Origin: an uncultured Eubacteriales bacterium
GTDB lineage: Bacteria > Bacillota > Clostridia > Lachnospirales > Lachnospiraceae
Length of the DNA: 64,000 bases
Direction of reading: 5' to 3'
Assembly: GCA_900314525.1 (NCBI GenBank)
Contig: OMVN01000006.1
Coordinates: 1-64,000 of the forward strand
The translations under genes were made by a program, and so were the position numbers. The notes under the pieces were generated by a model. That model searched no databases. It was given only the letters and a program-made list of their open reading frames with translations, and had not been told where the DNA came from. Numbering within the stretch: the stretch's first letter is position 1; each line of letters begins with the position of its first letter. Shown piece after piece: positions 35,828-47,052 of the stretch.

Positions 35828-38800
35828 ACAAATTTAACTATTGTGTCGCCTGTAAAGCAATTACAACCAAGTGTTAAAATTCCGATGGCAAGTCTGACTG
35901 TTGCTACTGCAATCTTTTCTGGATCCTTACTTTCTATTGCTTCAATTAATCCAAATGTATCTTGACCTATATTAACTAATTTTAATATAAATGCTGCTGA
36001 TTCTCCAAAAACTGCAGTTACTACACATGAAATCAATGACTGTACAATTAGACCTCTTACAATACACATTGCAACATCAAGAACAGTAGCTTCACCACAG
36101 AATACCATTCGCATTGTTGTAGCAACATCATATGCTGTCACTGCAAGATTTGCAAGTGTAAGCATTTTCTGAAGACTAAATCCAGGTGTAATTATTGTAT
36201 TAATTGTTGCCTGGATTCCCTGTGCAACGCTTGTTTCCATTAACGAGAAATTACCAGTTGGGTCTGTGTACATTACAGGATTTCCATTTGCATATAAATA
36301 TTTATGAAGACTTACCGGATTATCTAATGTTCCTGCGTAAGTATCCATCGTTGTAAATGTACCTGTTTCAGGTGATAAATAACGAGCTCTTAAATAATAC
36401 AAGCCTGTTGATTCATTGTACTGTTCACCTGTGTAGAGATAATCATTGTCTGTATCTCCATTTTTCTTTAATAGTATACCATATGAATCGTATGTATAGG
36501 TATCTGTTATTTTTGAATTTTCTACAAGGGCTGTTACTGAACCATGTCCGTCCTGGATGTAGGTTTTGTGATTATTTACTTCACCTATAATATCAGCACT
36601 TATTAATTCAAGTCCTCTTGTGTAATACTTATTAACTTTGTATGTGTTATCTGTATTCTTTGAAAGTTCTAAGGCAACCTGTGTAAGCCCCCCGTATGTA
36701 TCGTTAAGATAGAATACTTTTTCTTCTTCATTTACCTGCTTGCTTATTCTGTTTCCTTCGAAATCATATGAATAACTTTCTATTGTTACAGAATTTCCAC
36801 TGCTTATTGTTGCAGTTAATAACTTATTTTCTGCATCGTATGTGTATGTCTTATCTTTTGTTCCATGCTCTGATGTAAGATTTCCATTGTCATCATATGT
36901 GTAACTGATTGTGGAAATGTCTGCATCTGTTGTTTCTGGATTTACAAATCCTTCTATTTCAGGAATCTTTGTTGTTTCAGATTTCGTAAGCTGGTTAAGT
37001 TCATTGTAGGTGTAGATTGTATTTCCTTCTTCTACATCTTCTGTGTAATCATTTACATCACCTGTAACCTTAGTTGTTTTTCCTGTTCTGTTGCTTACAT
37101 TATCAAAGGCATATTTATTTTCAATAGTTCCCTGATATGTTAAGGTAGCTGCCTTTAATGTTACATTTTCTGAATCAAGATTTACAACATCTAAAAAGTT
37201 AACATTGTCATTAATGCTAATCTTTTCTTCTGTAAGTCTTAATAGTTCATCATAAGTATATTCGTTAGTGATGATTCTCGCTGTAGTGTTTTCTGAGGAT
37301 TCTCGTGTAATTTCAACTGCTCTTGTTTTTTCTCCTGCCTTGCCATAGCTGTAATCGTAGAACATTAAGACATTTGAATCTTTGTCAGTTACTATTTCAT
37401 TTATAAGTCTTGAACATACATCATATTTATATGAAACTGTAAGTCCACCTTCGTGCTTAACTTTTGTTCTGTTTCCTAAGGAATCATATTCATAAACGGT
37501 TGCTACTCCATTATGATCAATAACTTTTACAAGTCTGTCCATTAAGTCATAGCTGTATGATGTTGCTGCAACATCTTCGCCATTTACATTATATGTAATC
37601 GAACTTATTTTTTCATTGTCTGCATATGTGTACTTAATTGTTCCAAGGTCATATGTTGTCTTTGATGCAAGTCTTCCTAGCTCATCATATGAGTAGCTTA
37701 CATCTCCCTTAGAATCAGTAACTTTACTTAATCTTCCAAGAGAATCATATGTGATATTTACAACACCATCTTTATTAGTTTTCTTAATGAGTCTGCCTAA
37801 GCTGTCGTATGAATATGTCACTTCATTTCCAGCATAGTCAACAAATGAAGTCTGATAACCATTTTTATCATATTTGAATTCTGCTGATTTTCCTGCAGCA
37901 TTTGTTGTTTTTATTAATCTTCCTTCTTCATCATATGTATAACAAGTTGCATTTCCATTTGCGTCTTCTACCTTTGTTAGTTCATATGTTTCATCATATG
38001 TGTATGTATATTTATTACCTAATGCATCTTCCACTGATATTAAGTTATCTGCACCATCATACTCATATTTTGTTGCATTTCCATTTCTATCTATCTCTTT
38101 AGAAATTCTTCCTCGCTTGTCATATTCTGTCTGTTCCTTTGTTCCATCAGGATAGATTTCTGCAACCTGATTGTCATTGTCATCATATTCATATTCAAAT
38201 GTATTACCATTTGCATCCTCAGTCTTAATTAACTGTGAGCGGTTATTGTATGTAAATCTTGTTACATTTCCGTATGCATCTTTTATTGATGTATTTCTAT
38301 TCATATTGTCATATGTGTATTCTGTTACTCCACCTGTGACACTTGTAAATGTTAATACATTTCCATTTGCATCGTATGTATAATTTTCCTTTGTTCCGTC
38401 GGCATATGTTTTACTTGTAAGTCTGTTAAGTACATCATATTCCATGGAAACAGTAATTCCGTATCTGTCAGTTGCTTTGATGTTATTTCCGTTTTTATCA
38501 TATACAAATGTTTCATTTGTTCCATCTGGATATGCCACATATGTTAAGTTATCTTCGCTATCATATGTGTATTCTGTTCTAAGTCCATCTGATGAAATTG
38601 TTGCAGTTACATTATTCTTATAATCATATTCATAGCTTGTAACCATTCCTGTATTGCTAATTTTTGATGTAATATTTCCTGCCTTGTCATATACATATCT
38701 TGATGTATATTCTTTCTTTTCACCATTTTCTGTTCTTGTTACAGTAACACCTGTACATCTGTTTTTCTCATCGTATTCATATGTAGTTGAATTCTGATTG

Positions 38801-41800
38801 CCATCTCCTAATGAAATTAAATTTCCATCCTCATCATACTGAAGTTTTTTGACCATGCCTATTTCATCTGAAATCGAAGAAAGTTTTCCATCTTTTTCAT
38901 ATGTTAAGTCTGTTTTATTTCCAAGGGCATCGCTCATTTCAGTTAAATTTCCCTTCGAATCATAATCCATACTTACTAAAAGCTTGTCATCTACTTTTAT
39001 GCTGTTTACAATATTTAAATCACTGTATTCTAGCGCTTCTTTTGTTCCATCTGCTGCTATAAGAGTTTTAAGATTACCATCATTATCTCTCTCATACTTT
39101 GTAGTATTTCCATTTGCATCTGTTGATTCTACAAGTTCATTATCAGCATCATATTTATTAGTAGTTGCATTTCCAAGCGCATCAATTGTCTTAATCACAT
39201 TTCCATTATCATCATAGTAGAATACTGTCGGATTACCATTTCTATCTCTGACAACTTCCATTTTTGCATCAAGGTCGTGCTCATACTCTATTCTATTTCC
39301 GTTAGAATCTACAGTTGCTTTTAGTCTGCCATTTTCATCATATTCATTTCTTGCAACTGGCTTTCCTGATGGATCAAGAATTTCTACAAGATTATGATCA
39401 TTGTCGTATGAGTAAATAATATTTCTTCCTGCATAGTCAGTTGTTAATACAAGATCACCATTGTCATCATAACCGTATTTTATAGAATTAATTATATTAT
39501 TTTTGCTGTCTGTTTCAGTTGCACTAATTACTCTGCCTTTGTTATCTCTTGTAAATTTGATTCCATATCCATCTGAATGTGTGAATCCATTTTTACTGTA
39601 ACTTACTGTATTTCCATTAGAATCTTCTCCCTTTGTTATTCCCTTATCCGGTGAAAGATACATCTTTGTTCCATCTTCCGTGGTAAGAATAAAGTTCTGG
39701 CTCGCTAACAGGTCTGTATCTTCAAATATAAGAGTATTTCCTTCTAATAAAGCTGTATTATCTCCATCTATAGTCAGTTTTTTTGTTTTATCTGTATCAC
39801 ATACAAAATTCACCTCTACCGTACTTACTGGAATAAATACACTTCTCTCTGGACTTAACTTAAGACTGAATTTATCACTTGTTCCATCTCCATAAGTTAC
39901 TGTGATATCATGATTTATAGTCTGTTCAATGTAATATGTTGTTGATAGTCTGTTACCCAGCTGTACTTGATTATAACCTTCATGTAATGGATTACTAAGT
40001 GTCAGTTTTACACTCTGCATTCCAAGACTCCATCCATAACCAAAATCACCAGATGATTTATTTCTGCTGTCATAATTTCTGTTTACCTGCAATGGGATGC
40101 CTGCAACATTTGAACTAATGTCTGTAAATCCTAAAGACATATTTCCTACTTTAAGATTTCCTACTACATTAACTGTTCTTTCTGTCGTAGTTCTGTTTCC
40201 ACCATTATCAACTGCAATAAGTCTTAATGTATAACTTCCATTCATAAGCATTGTAGTGTCAAGTTCACCTAGCTTTCCATTTTCAATGCTTTCATATCCT
40301 TTTGCTATCTCTTTATAATCATCTGTGCCATTTAATTTATATTCTAAAGTATAGTAGGCGAGACCTGTTTCATCTTTGACCGTACCAATAATATCTGTTT
40401 TAGCTTTTACATCAACGTCTGATTGAGGTGAAATAAAATCCGCTGTTGGATATGCTTCATCACTTCTATCAAAGAATCTAATCTTTTTTGTAACTGATTT
40501 TAAATCTCCATCCACTATTGCTGTAAATGTGATATTAGCAATGCCTGCATCATTTTTTGTAACGGATACTTTTTTGTCATCTAATATTACATCTGCTTCA
40601 CCTGAAGTTACGCTGATATCTTTTGCATTTTTAGGGTATGCGATATAACCAGTTACCGTATCTCCTACATCTGCAACAGTATTTTGGAATACAAGTGCCA
40701 GTTCTTTGTTATCTGCCTCACCATTATTTATTGTACCATCTTCATTGACTGTAAATGTGTAAATTGTAGTTCTTGTGTTCCCTGACTCATCGTTTGCAGT
40801 TACCTCAACTACATAATCTCCTGTGCTGTATTCTGTAAATTCATATGTGGCAATATCCGCATTATCTACGTTTGCACTACCAGTAGTAATAATTACTTTG
40901 TCACTACTACCTTTTCTTCCTGTTGTTATCTTATACTCTTTTAAATGTTCATCTGTAATTGAACCTGTAAGTTTGATTTTTAAAATTTTATTTTCAATTG
41001 CTGCATCCAAATCAGCAAAAATATCAGGTGCTGTTTTATCTTCATTCTCATCAACCTGACCTGCCTTATACGTGAACTCAGCTTTTGAGATGCTTGTATT
41101 TTCTGCCGAGTCTTTTGCTGATAATTCTACTTCATAAGTTCCATCAGATAAATTTTCTAAATTAATATTTCCAAGTTCGGCAGAATCTTCATTTTCATTG
41201 CCTTTTGCAATAATAATCTTTACTGATTCATTTGATTTATTAAAATAGGTCAATGTGTATTCTGAAAGCTTTGTTTCATCTGATACAGAACCTATCACCG
41301 TTAACGTATTTCTATCATTATCAATTGCTATATTTTCAATTGCTGTAACTGGTGGAATACTGTCAGTTTCTTCTTTACTCACTGTAATAGTAAGACTTTC
41401 TTCTGAAGTTAATCCCGCCTCATCTTCTGCTGTGATTTTGTAGCAATAAACACCTTCTTCAAGTTCATCTGTATTAATCACACCAATAAATCCATCTTTA
41501 ATAGCTTCTATGCCTTCAGTAATGAGAACTTCTTTGTTGTCATCCTCACCTGATTTTGTTCTTGTCACTTTATAACTCTTTAGTTTTCTATCATCTGTAA
41601 TCGAACCTTTGATTTCCACAACTCCAGATATTTTACCATCTTTTGGTGATGTAATATTAATTTGAGGTGGTGTTATGTCTCTGTTATCTATTACCGTTAT
41701 TGTCTTGTATTGTGTTGTTACATTTCCTGCAATATCTGTAGCTACAACAGATATCGTTATAGTCCCAGGCTCTGATGGTGTGAGTTCATATCTGTCATAA

Positions 41801-44073
41801 CCATCTCCAATTAGCTGGTCGTTACACTTAATTTGAAAATTTGCTACTCCGTAATTATCCTTTGCAAAACCTTCAACATATACGGTTTCACCAAGCTTAA
41901 TTTCACTTTTACTTACATTTAATGTCACTACTGGAGCTTCTTTATCATCAGGCTTGGTATATACTCTTGCATCATCTGTATTTATGCTGATAACTGCTGG
42001 TCTGCTATATGTTCCCTCTAAATCTTTTACGACATATTTAACAAGATAGGTTTTCCCCATATGTACCTCAGCTGGAAATCTTCCTTCCGTCCATTCTGTG
42101 TCACTTATCTCCTTGTAATAAAAATATTCCTCCCTGATTCCTTTTCTCTCATCCTGTGGATGGTCAGAATCATATGCAGAATATGTTACATTTGCAATAC
42201 ATCTGTTAGAATCCTTATTTGACTGCATTATATCAGACCTAATCTCAGCGACTGGCCTTGTCTGTGCAACAATAAGTTTTTCCACTTCATCTGTATCTGA
42301 CCATTTGGCATATCCTGCCAATGCAGAATTACCTTTTGTAGGATTGTCACTGATTCTATGAGTTATTGCATAGGCTCCTACATTTTCAAACATTGTCATT
42401 GGTTCAGACTGTACAATATTTTTTATTTCTCCACTGTTATCGAACAATGATGGATCATATGTATATATCCATTCATCAGATCCTTTGTCATCATTTTCAA
42501 GATCACTGTATGTGCCAATGTAATCAAGCTTTTCATCTGTGGTAACTGTTGCTTCTATTGAATAATTCTTTTCCAGAATATCCGTTTGGATACTTGAAAT
42601 AATATGATTCACAGCCTCTGTGACAAGCTTATCCTGTAATATTTTACTGTCTTTATCTACTGAAATATTTGTATTCTCACCATTATTCTCTATTATGTTT
42701 AATAAGTTATTATATGAACTTATGGACGTGTCATTCCCAATCCCATAGAATTTAACGTCTTTTGACATTAATGCAGAAGCTACATCAGCACTTCTTTTAT
42801 TATCGGATAATTCTGGAATTACTGCATCACTTAAGTTGATAACATAATGGTTAGTTCCAGGTGTCCACACATGATTCTTGACAACATCAGAGAGACTCTC
42901 CCCTGTAATATTCTGCATTACAATATTTTTAAATGTGAAATATGACTGCTGTTCACAACAATGCCATTCGTGACTTATTATTGGTCCATATCCATAAGCA
43001 TCTACTCCATCATCTGGAAGAACATACTGGTTAATAATAATCTTATCACCGTCATATACAGTAATTACATTGCCTTCTATAATTATCTTAAAATGGTGAT
43101 TTGCATACACATTAGAAATATCAAATGTCTGAAGTAAATTTCCTGCATTCTGAACATATTCATATGAACCATTTCTAAAATTGTTTAAATCTGTTTTATT
43201 TATTTTAATCAATTTAAGACCGTATACAGTAACTAAAATGCAATATCCCTGAATATAGTTTTCTTCTTCGGAAACAACTGTATTAAACAGGAACCCGCCA
43301 CCTTCCATACTGTGCCAGTCTGTATTATCTCTCTGAAGATCAAAGTCAAAGACTTTTCTTGTAGCATCAGAATCTTCAACATATAAAAAATCTTTTAGTG
43401 GATAACAAGAATATCCTAACATTTTTATATCCTTACCATCGTACACAATGTGCTTAGGCAATGTAGGAAGATAGTTATCATCATAGTTATAATGGTCATA
43501 TTCCTTCCATGCAAATGTGTCTGTTGCTGTCAATGCCGAAGTACTAACAGTTGTAACATTGGCATCAATACCTTTTTCCTTTAGCTTGTCAGAAACCAGT
43601 TTACTTGCCTCTGAATAAGCATTCATTACATCTTTATCAGCGCTTCCCACTGTAAAAATAATATCTGCATTTTTACTTTTTTCTACAGTCACCTTTGAAT
43701 TTGGTGCCTGGTTTGTGATCTCAAATATTTTTTCTGTACTTCCTGATAAATAAAATGAATCATCAATTAATTCAGGAATTGTATCTGTAAATGTTTCTTT
43801 TACATCAAGTATAATTTTATATTTACCTACATTTTCTAATGCATAATTAATCGAGTTTCCGTCTCCATCTCTTTCGTCGATAACTTCTGCATCATCATAC
43901 GTTCCATCATTGTTTGAATCATAAAATAATTTATAGTGCCTTGAAATAATTTCATCACCAATTTCAGCCATTGATTCATCACTAACAGTAATATTTGTCT
44001 TTCCACTGCTGTTTCTTATAAATATATCCTTAGTATCTGTATTTTCCCCTTCGCCTGCTGAAAGATTTATCAC
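35824..44073 (-). pseudogene. Giant Ig/RHS (YD-repeat) surface protein, main part, interrupted at both ends
   Basis: A 2749-residue ORF. It contains several bacterial Ig-like domains (about 690-1300, with repeated TPPQINITSP, DTAPDIFADL-like borders), an RHS N-terminal region (about 1330-1530) and YD repeats (about 1530-2550, dozens of YDxxGN motifs). The RHS core LYYLRARYLSPETG (near 2557) and the start of a Hint domain, CFTGDTIV, follow before a premature stop. Upstream, its frame stays open past the listed ATG to about 44265, where it meets the signal-peptide ORF in another frame. The intact gene would encode about 3,100 aa. RHS proteins usually form a shell delivering a C-terminal toxin; here the toxin is gone. 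It may still be made as a truncated surface protein. Confidence 0.85.
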
Positions 44074-44233
44074 AGCAACAGGTGCTTTATCTTCTACTAC
44101 TGTAATAATTTTTTCTGCATTTACTGTATCGTAACCATCTGTAACACTTGCACTTATTTTGTATGTTCCTGCTTCTTTAAAAATAAGTTCTCTGTGGTTC
44201 CATGCATTCTTGTTATTATCAAAAAGACAAACA

Positions 44234-45226
44234 TTATTTGATCCTGTAATAACATTTCCTTTCCATTTTAATATCTACGCCATAAACATTAAGTATATGC
44301 CTTCTAGGTGCATAAGGACATACATATCCATTATCATCCCAGCCCTTAACCTTTGCACAGTTGTTACCCTGTTTATAATCACTGTATCTTAATAAAACTG
44401 ATTCATTCCAGAGATTATCATCATCACCTCTGAAGAATCTAAGTTCTGTTGCTCCCTCATCTTCTTTGGTTACAACATATCTAAACACTTCTGTTTCAGG
44501 TGAATCCGATAATTTAATTGGTGACAGAACATCTTTATTAGTTGTACTGATTTTTATATCTTTTCCACCATTGTTCGATTTTGAATATTCCTTAAAGTTA
44601 ATATAAAACTGTGCATTTGATTGCTCCCAATTATATATAACATTGTTATCTTTATTTTCTGTAAATTCATAGAAATCAAGATATACCACGTCACCTTCAT
44701 GGAAGTAGTCATAATCTATAACCATATTCCCATCCCAGTATCCGTGTTCTGGAACTGTAACATGATATGTTCTATGCCATGTACTGTAATCATCACGATT
44801 ACCTCCTCGACCACCTGCACTCCATGAATTCCACTGAATATAATTGTCTGACTTATTGCTTTTTAAGCCATTTCCGACCTGTGTCATATCACATACTGCT
44901 TTACCGTCTTTTGTCTTAGGACTTAATCTGTTAAATGTTACATTATAAGTCTTTGCAGGAACTCTGCAACTCCAGGTATTATCATCCACCTGTTTCATAA
45001 TGTAATAGTCATGTCCATCTGTGTTGTCAACCAGCTGAATAATAGCTCCATCATTGCCAATCCAGCTTTCCTTTGTGTCATCTTTAAAATAGATTGTTGT
45101 ATAACCCTCGGGTACACTTGCATAAGCCCTTTTTGCTCTTTCTATCGTAATAGTAGTACTAATTGTTGTAATCACTAAAACAACAGATAATATGCGTTTA
45201 AACAACCTGTTTTTGAAAAAATTCAT
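44234..45226 (-). pseudogene. 5' part of the RHS surface protein gene (signal peptide), frameshifted
   Basis: A 330-aa ORF with a signal peptide (residues 1-36, ending AYA) and aromatic, Gly-rich beta domains (WIGNDGAIIQL, NNVIYNWEQSNAQFY) that look like carbohydrate-binding or cell-surface modules. The last 12 residues are out of frame. The true continuation (KGNVITGSNNVCLFDNN) is one base away and runs into the giant ORF. The shift lies at an A4 run, 44266-44269; removing one A restores one protein. The start has GAGGAGAC upstream. Either a real mutation, a sequencing error, or, less likely, a programmed +1 shift. Confidence 0.8.
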
Positions 45227-45283
45227 TTTCTCTTGTCTCCTCTATAATGTATTTTATTTCATTTGTGCTTACGAAATTTTGGG

Positions 45284-45318
45284 CAAAAAAATCACCGGAG
45301 TTTATCCGGTGAAAAAAT
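45284..45318 (-). terminator. Terminator in the RHS leader (attenuator or asnB terminator)
   Basis: TCACCGGA (45292-45299) pairs with TCCGGTGA (45305-45312); seven T follow on the minus strand, and A/T flanks make it usable on both strands. It lies between the predicted RHS promoter and the RHS start codon. Confidence 0.8.
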
Positions 45319-45386
45319 ACACATGTTGAATAATATATATCCCCTAACATTTTTATCCCCATAACTCCCAACTGCTCAGTGAAACG
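45319..45386 (-). ncRNA. Candidate leader RNA upstream of the RHS gene
   Basis: About 70 nt between the predicted start site (near 45386) and the terminator. The transcript carries three G-rich boxes (TTGGGAG, TGGGGAT, AGGGGAT) in an otherwise AT-rich background, but I recognise no known riboswitch. It may be an attenuated leader or merely untranslated sequence. Confidence 0.35.
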
Positions 45387-45392
45387 TCTGCT

Positions 45393-45421
45393 ATTATACA
45401 GGATAATAATTAATTATTCAA
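45393..45421 (-). promoter_or_regulatory. Promoter of the RHS gene
   Basis: Minus strand: TTGAAT (45416-45421), 17-nt spacer, TATAAT (45393-45398). It lies 28 bp past the asnB-like stop. Confidence 0.7.
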
Positions 45422-45448
45422 TCGTTTTTTTTATTTTACTGTTAAAAT

Positions 45449-46975
45449 TTAGCCAAAATAAATATCATACCATACAAGGAATGTATATAAAGTCCAAATT
45501 TTTCTCCAATTATCTGAATTTCCGCCTACATAATCATCAAATATTTCTTTTACTTTATCCTGATTAAAGAATTTTTTAGATGATTCTCCAAATAATTTTT
45601 CTCTTACGTCTTTATTATATCTCTCATCAGCCATCCATATTCTTATTGGAACTATGAATCCAAGTTTCTTTCTGAATGCTATCTCATCAGGTAATACCTT
45701 TGCTGCTGCAGTTCTGAAAGCTACCTTGTTCTGTGTCTCATTTACTTTAAATTCAGATGGCATTCTTGATGCAATATCAAAAATTCTTCTGTCTGTAAGC
45801 GGCATTCTGATTTCAAGTCCTGCTGCTGTGCTCATCTTATCTACATTCAAGTAAATGTCCCCTTCAAGCCATATCTGAATGTCTACATCTGACATCTTGC
45901 TTAATGGATCAAGTCCCTCTGTTCTGTCATAAATGTCCTTTACAAGATTAATAGGAAGAACATCTTCTTTATAATTGTTTAAAAGTTCCTTCTTTTCATC
46001 TTCTTTCATAATATTTGTATTTCCAACATAGAATGTCTTTAAGTTATCTCCATATCTCTCAGCATTTCTATACATATTGTATCCACCGAAGAATTCGTCT
46101 GAACCTTCACCTGAATAACATAACTTTGTATGTTCAGCTGTAGCCTTGCAAGCAATTGAGAATACTATTGCTGAAGCATCACCAAGTGGCTGCTCCATAT
46201 ATTCCATTACATATGGTACTTCTTCAAAGTACATCTCTGGTGTAATAAGACATCTTGAATTTTCTCTTCCAAGTAAATCTGCTGTCTGTTTTGCAAGACC
46301 TGACTCATCAAATCTCTCATCATCATATCCACAAGAATCGGACATTTTTGCATCTGAAACCGCAAAAACGTATGAAGAATCCACACCACCTGATAAAAAT
46401 GATTCTGCAACCTCGTCATCATCCTTAACCTCAGGCATTACTTTTAATAATGTGCTATGTATTTCATCTGCCCACTCTGTAAGTGTTTTAGATTCATCTG
46501 GAATAAACTGTGGTTCAAAGTATCTCGTTATTTCTAATTTACCATCTTTCCATACAAGATAACGTCCTGGCATAAGCTTCTTTAATCCCTTAAAGAATGT
46601 ATCTTCACCAGCAACATATGTTAGGCTCAGATAAATCTGAAGCATATCCTCATTTAATTCTTTTTTAAAGCCTTTGTCGCTTATAATATCTTTAATAAAT
46701 GTTCCATGCAAAAGCCTGTTATCCTCAGTTACATAGTAATAATATGGCTTAGTTCCAAACTGATCTCTGGCACAGTAAACTTCATCTCCATCTTCTACAG
46801 CAAATGCGAACATTCCATATAAATGATTTGGAAGTTCATACTTCCACTTATCGTATCCTGCAACAATTATCTGATTTTCTCTCTCTTCTCTGCTTAAATT
46901 CTTATCTAATCCCAATTCTTCACAGAGTTCCCTATAGTTTCTTATATGTCCTCTGTATTCCAATAACTTTGTCAT
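45449..46975 (-). CDS. Asparagine synthase-like protein without the glutaminase cysteine
   Basis: A 508-aa protein. The synthetase half is intact: PP-loop FLSGGVDSS (about 190-200) and GEGSDEFFGGY (about 290). The N-terminal glutaminase half is truncated. It starts at MTKLLEYRGHIRNYREL, equivalent to the NGEIYNYREL region of AsnB, so Cys2 and some 65 residues are missing while GMFAFAVED and ARDQFGTKPYYY remain. GGAGG at 7 nt before ATG 46975 supports this start. The sequence between the promoter and ATG has no in-frame Cys start. It should use free ammonia, or a different nitrogen donor, to amidate aspartate or a related acid. Confidence 0.85.
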   Translation of the reverse strand: MTKLLEYRGHIRNYRELCEELGLDKNLSREERENQIIVAGYDKWKYELPNHLYGMFAFAVEDGDEVYCARDQFGTKPYYYYVTEDNRLLHGTFIKDIISDKGFKKELNEDMLQIYLSLTYVAGEDTFFKGLKKLMPGRYLVWKDGKLEITRYFEPQFIPDESKTLTEWADEIHSTLLKVMPEVKDDDEVAESFLSGGVDSSYVFAVSDAKMSDSCGYDDERFDESGLAKQTADLLGRENSRCLITPEMYFEEVPYVMEYMEQPLGDASAIVFSIACKATAEHTKLCYSGEGSDEFFGGYNMYRNAERYGDNLKTFYVGNTNIMKEDEKKELLNNYKEDVLPINLVKDIYDRTEGLDPLSKMSDVDIQIWLEGDIYLNVDKMSTAAGLEIRMPLTDRRIFDIASRMPSEFKVNETQNKVAFRTAAAKVLPDEIAFRKKLGFIVPIRIWMADERYNKDVREKLFGESSKKFFNQDKVKEIFDDYVGGNSDNWRKIWTLYTFLVWYDIYFG

Positions 46976-47012
46976 TTTGTTCCTCCATTCCAGGCTTCGC
47001 CTACTAATTCTG

Positions 47013-47041
47013 AGTATATCACAATCCTTTTTAACTAACAA
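47013..47041 (-). promoter_or_regulatory. Promoter of the AsnB-like gene
   Basis: Minus strand: TTGTTA (47036-47041), 17-nt spacer, TATACT (47013-47018). It lies directly after the pepF stop, so the leader is short and the coding start cannot be far upstream of 46975. Confidence 0.7.
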
Positions 47042-47052
47042 TCCGTAAATAA

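Noticed and set aside
36340-39500. Many short, regularly spaced similar DNA motifs that could suggest a CRISPR-like array
   Set aside because: They are degenerate YD-repeat codons in one long reading frame; no identical repeats or unique spacers exist.
44234-44270. Programmed frameshift as the preferred explanation for the RHS split
   Set aside because: No heptamer slippery site, stem-loop or Shine-Dalgarno-like stimulator was seen; an A-run indel is simpler.
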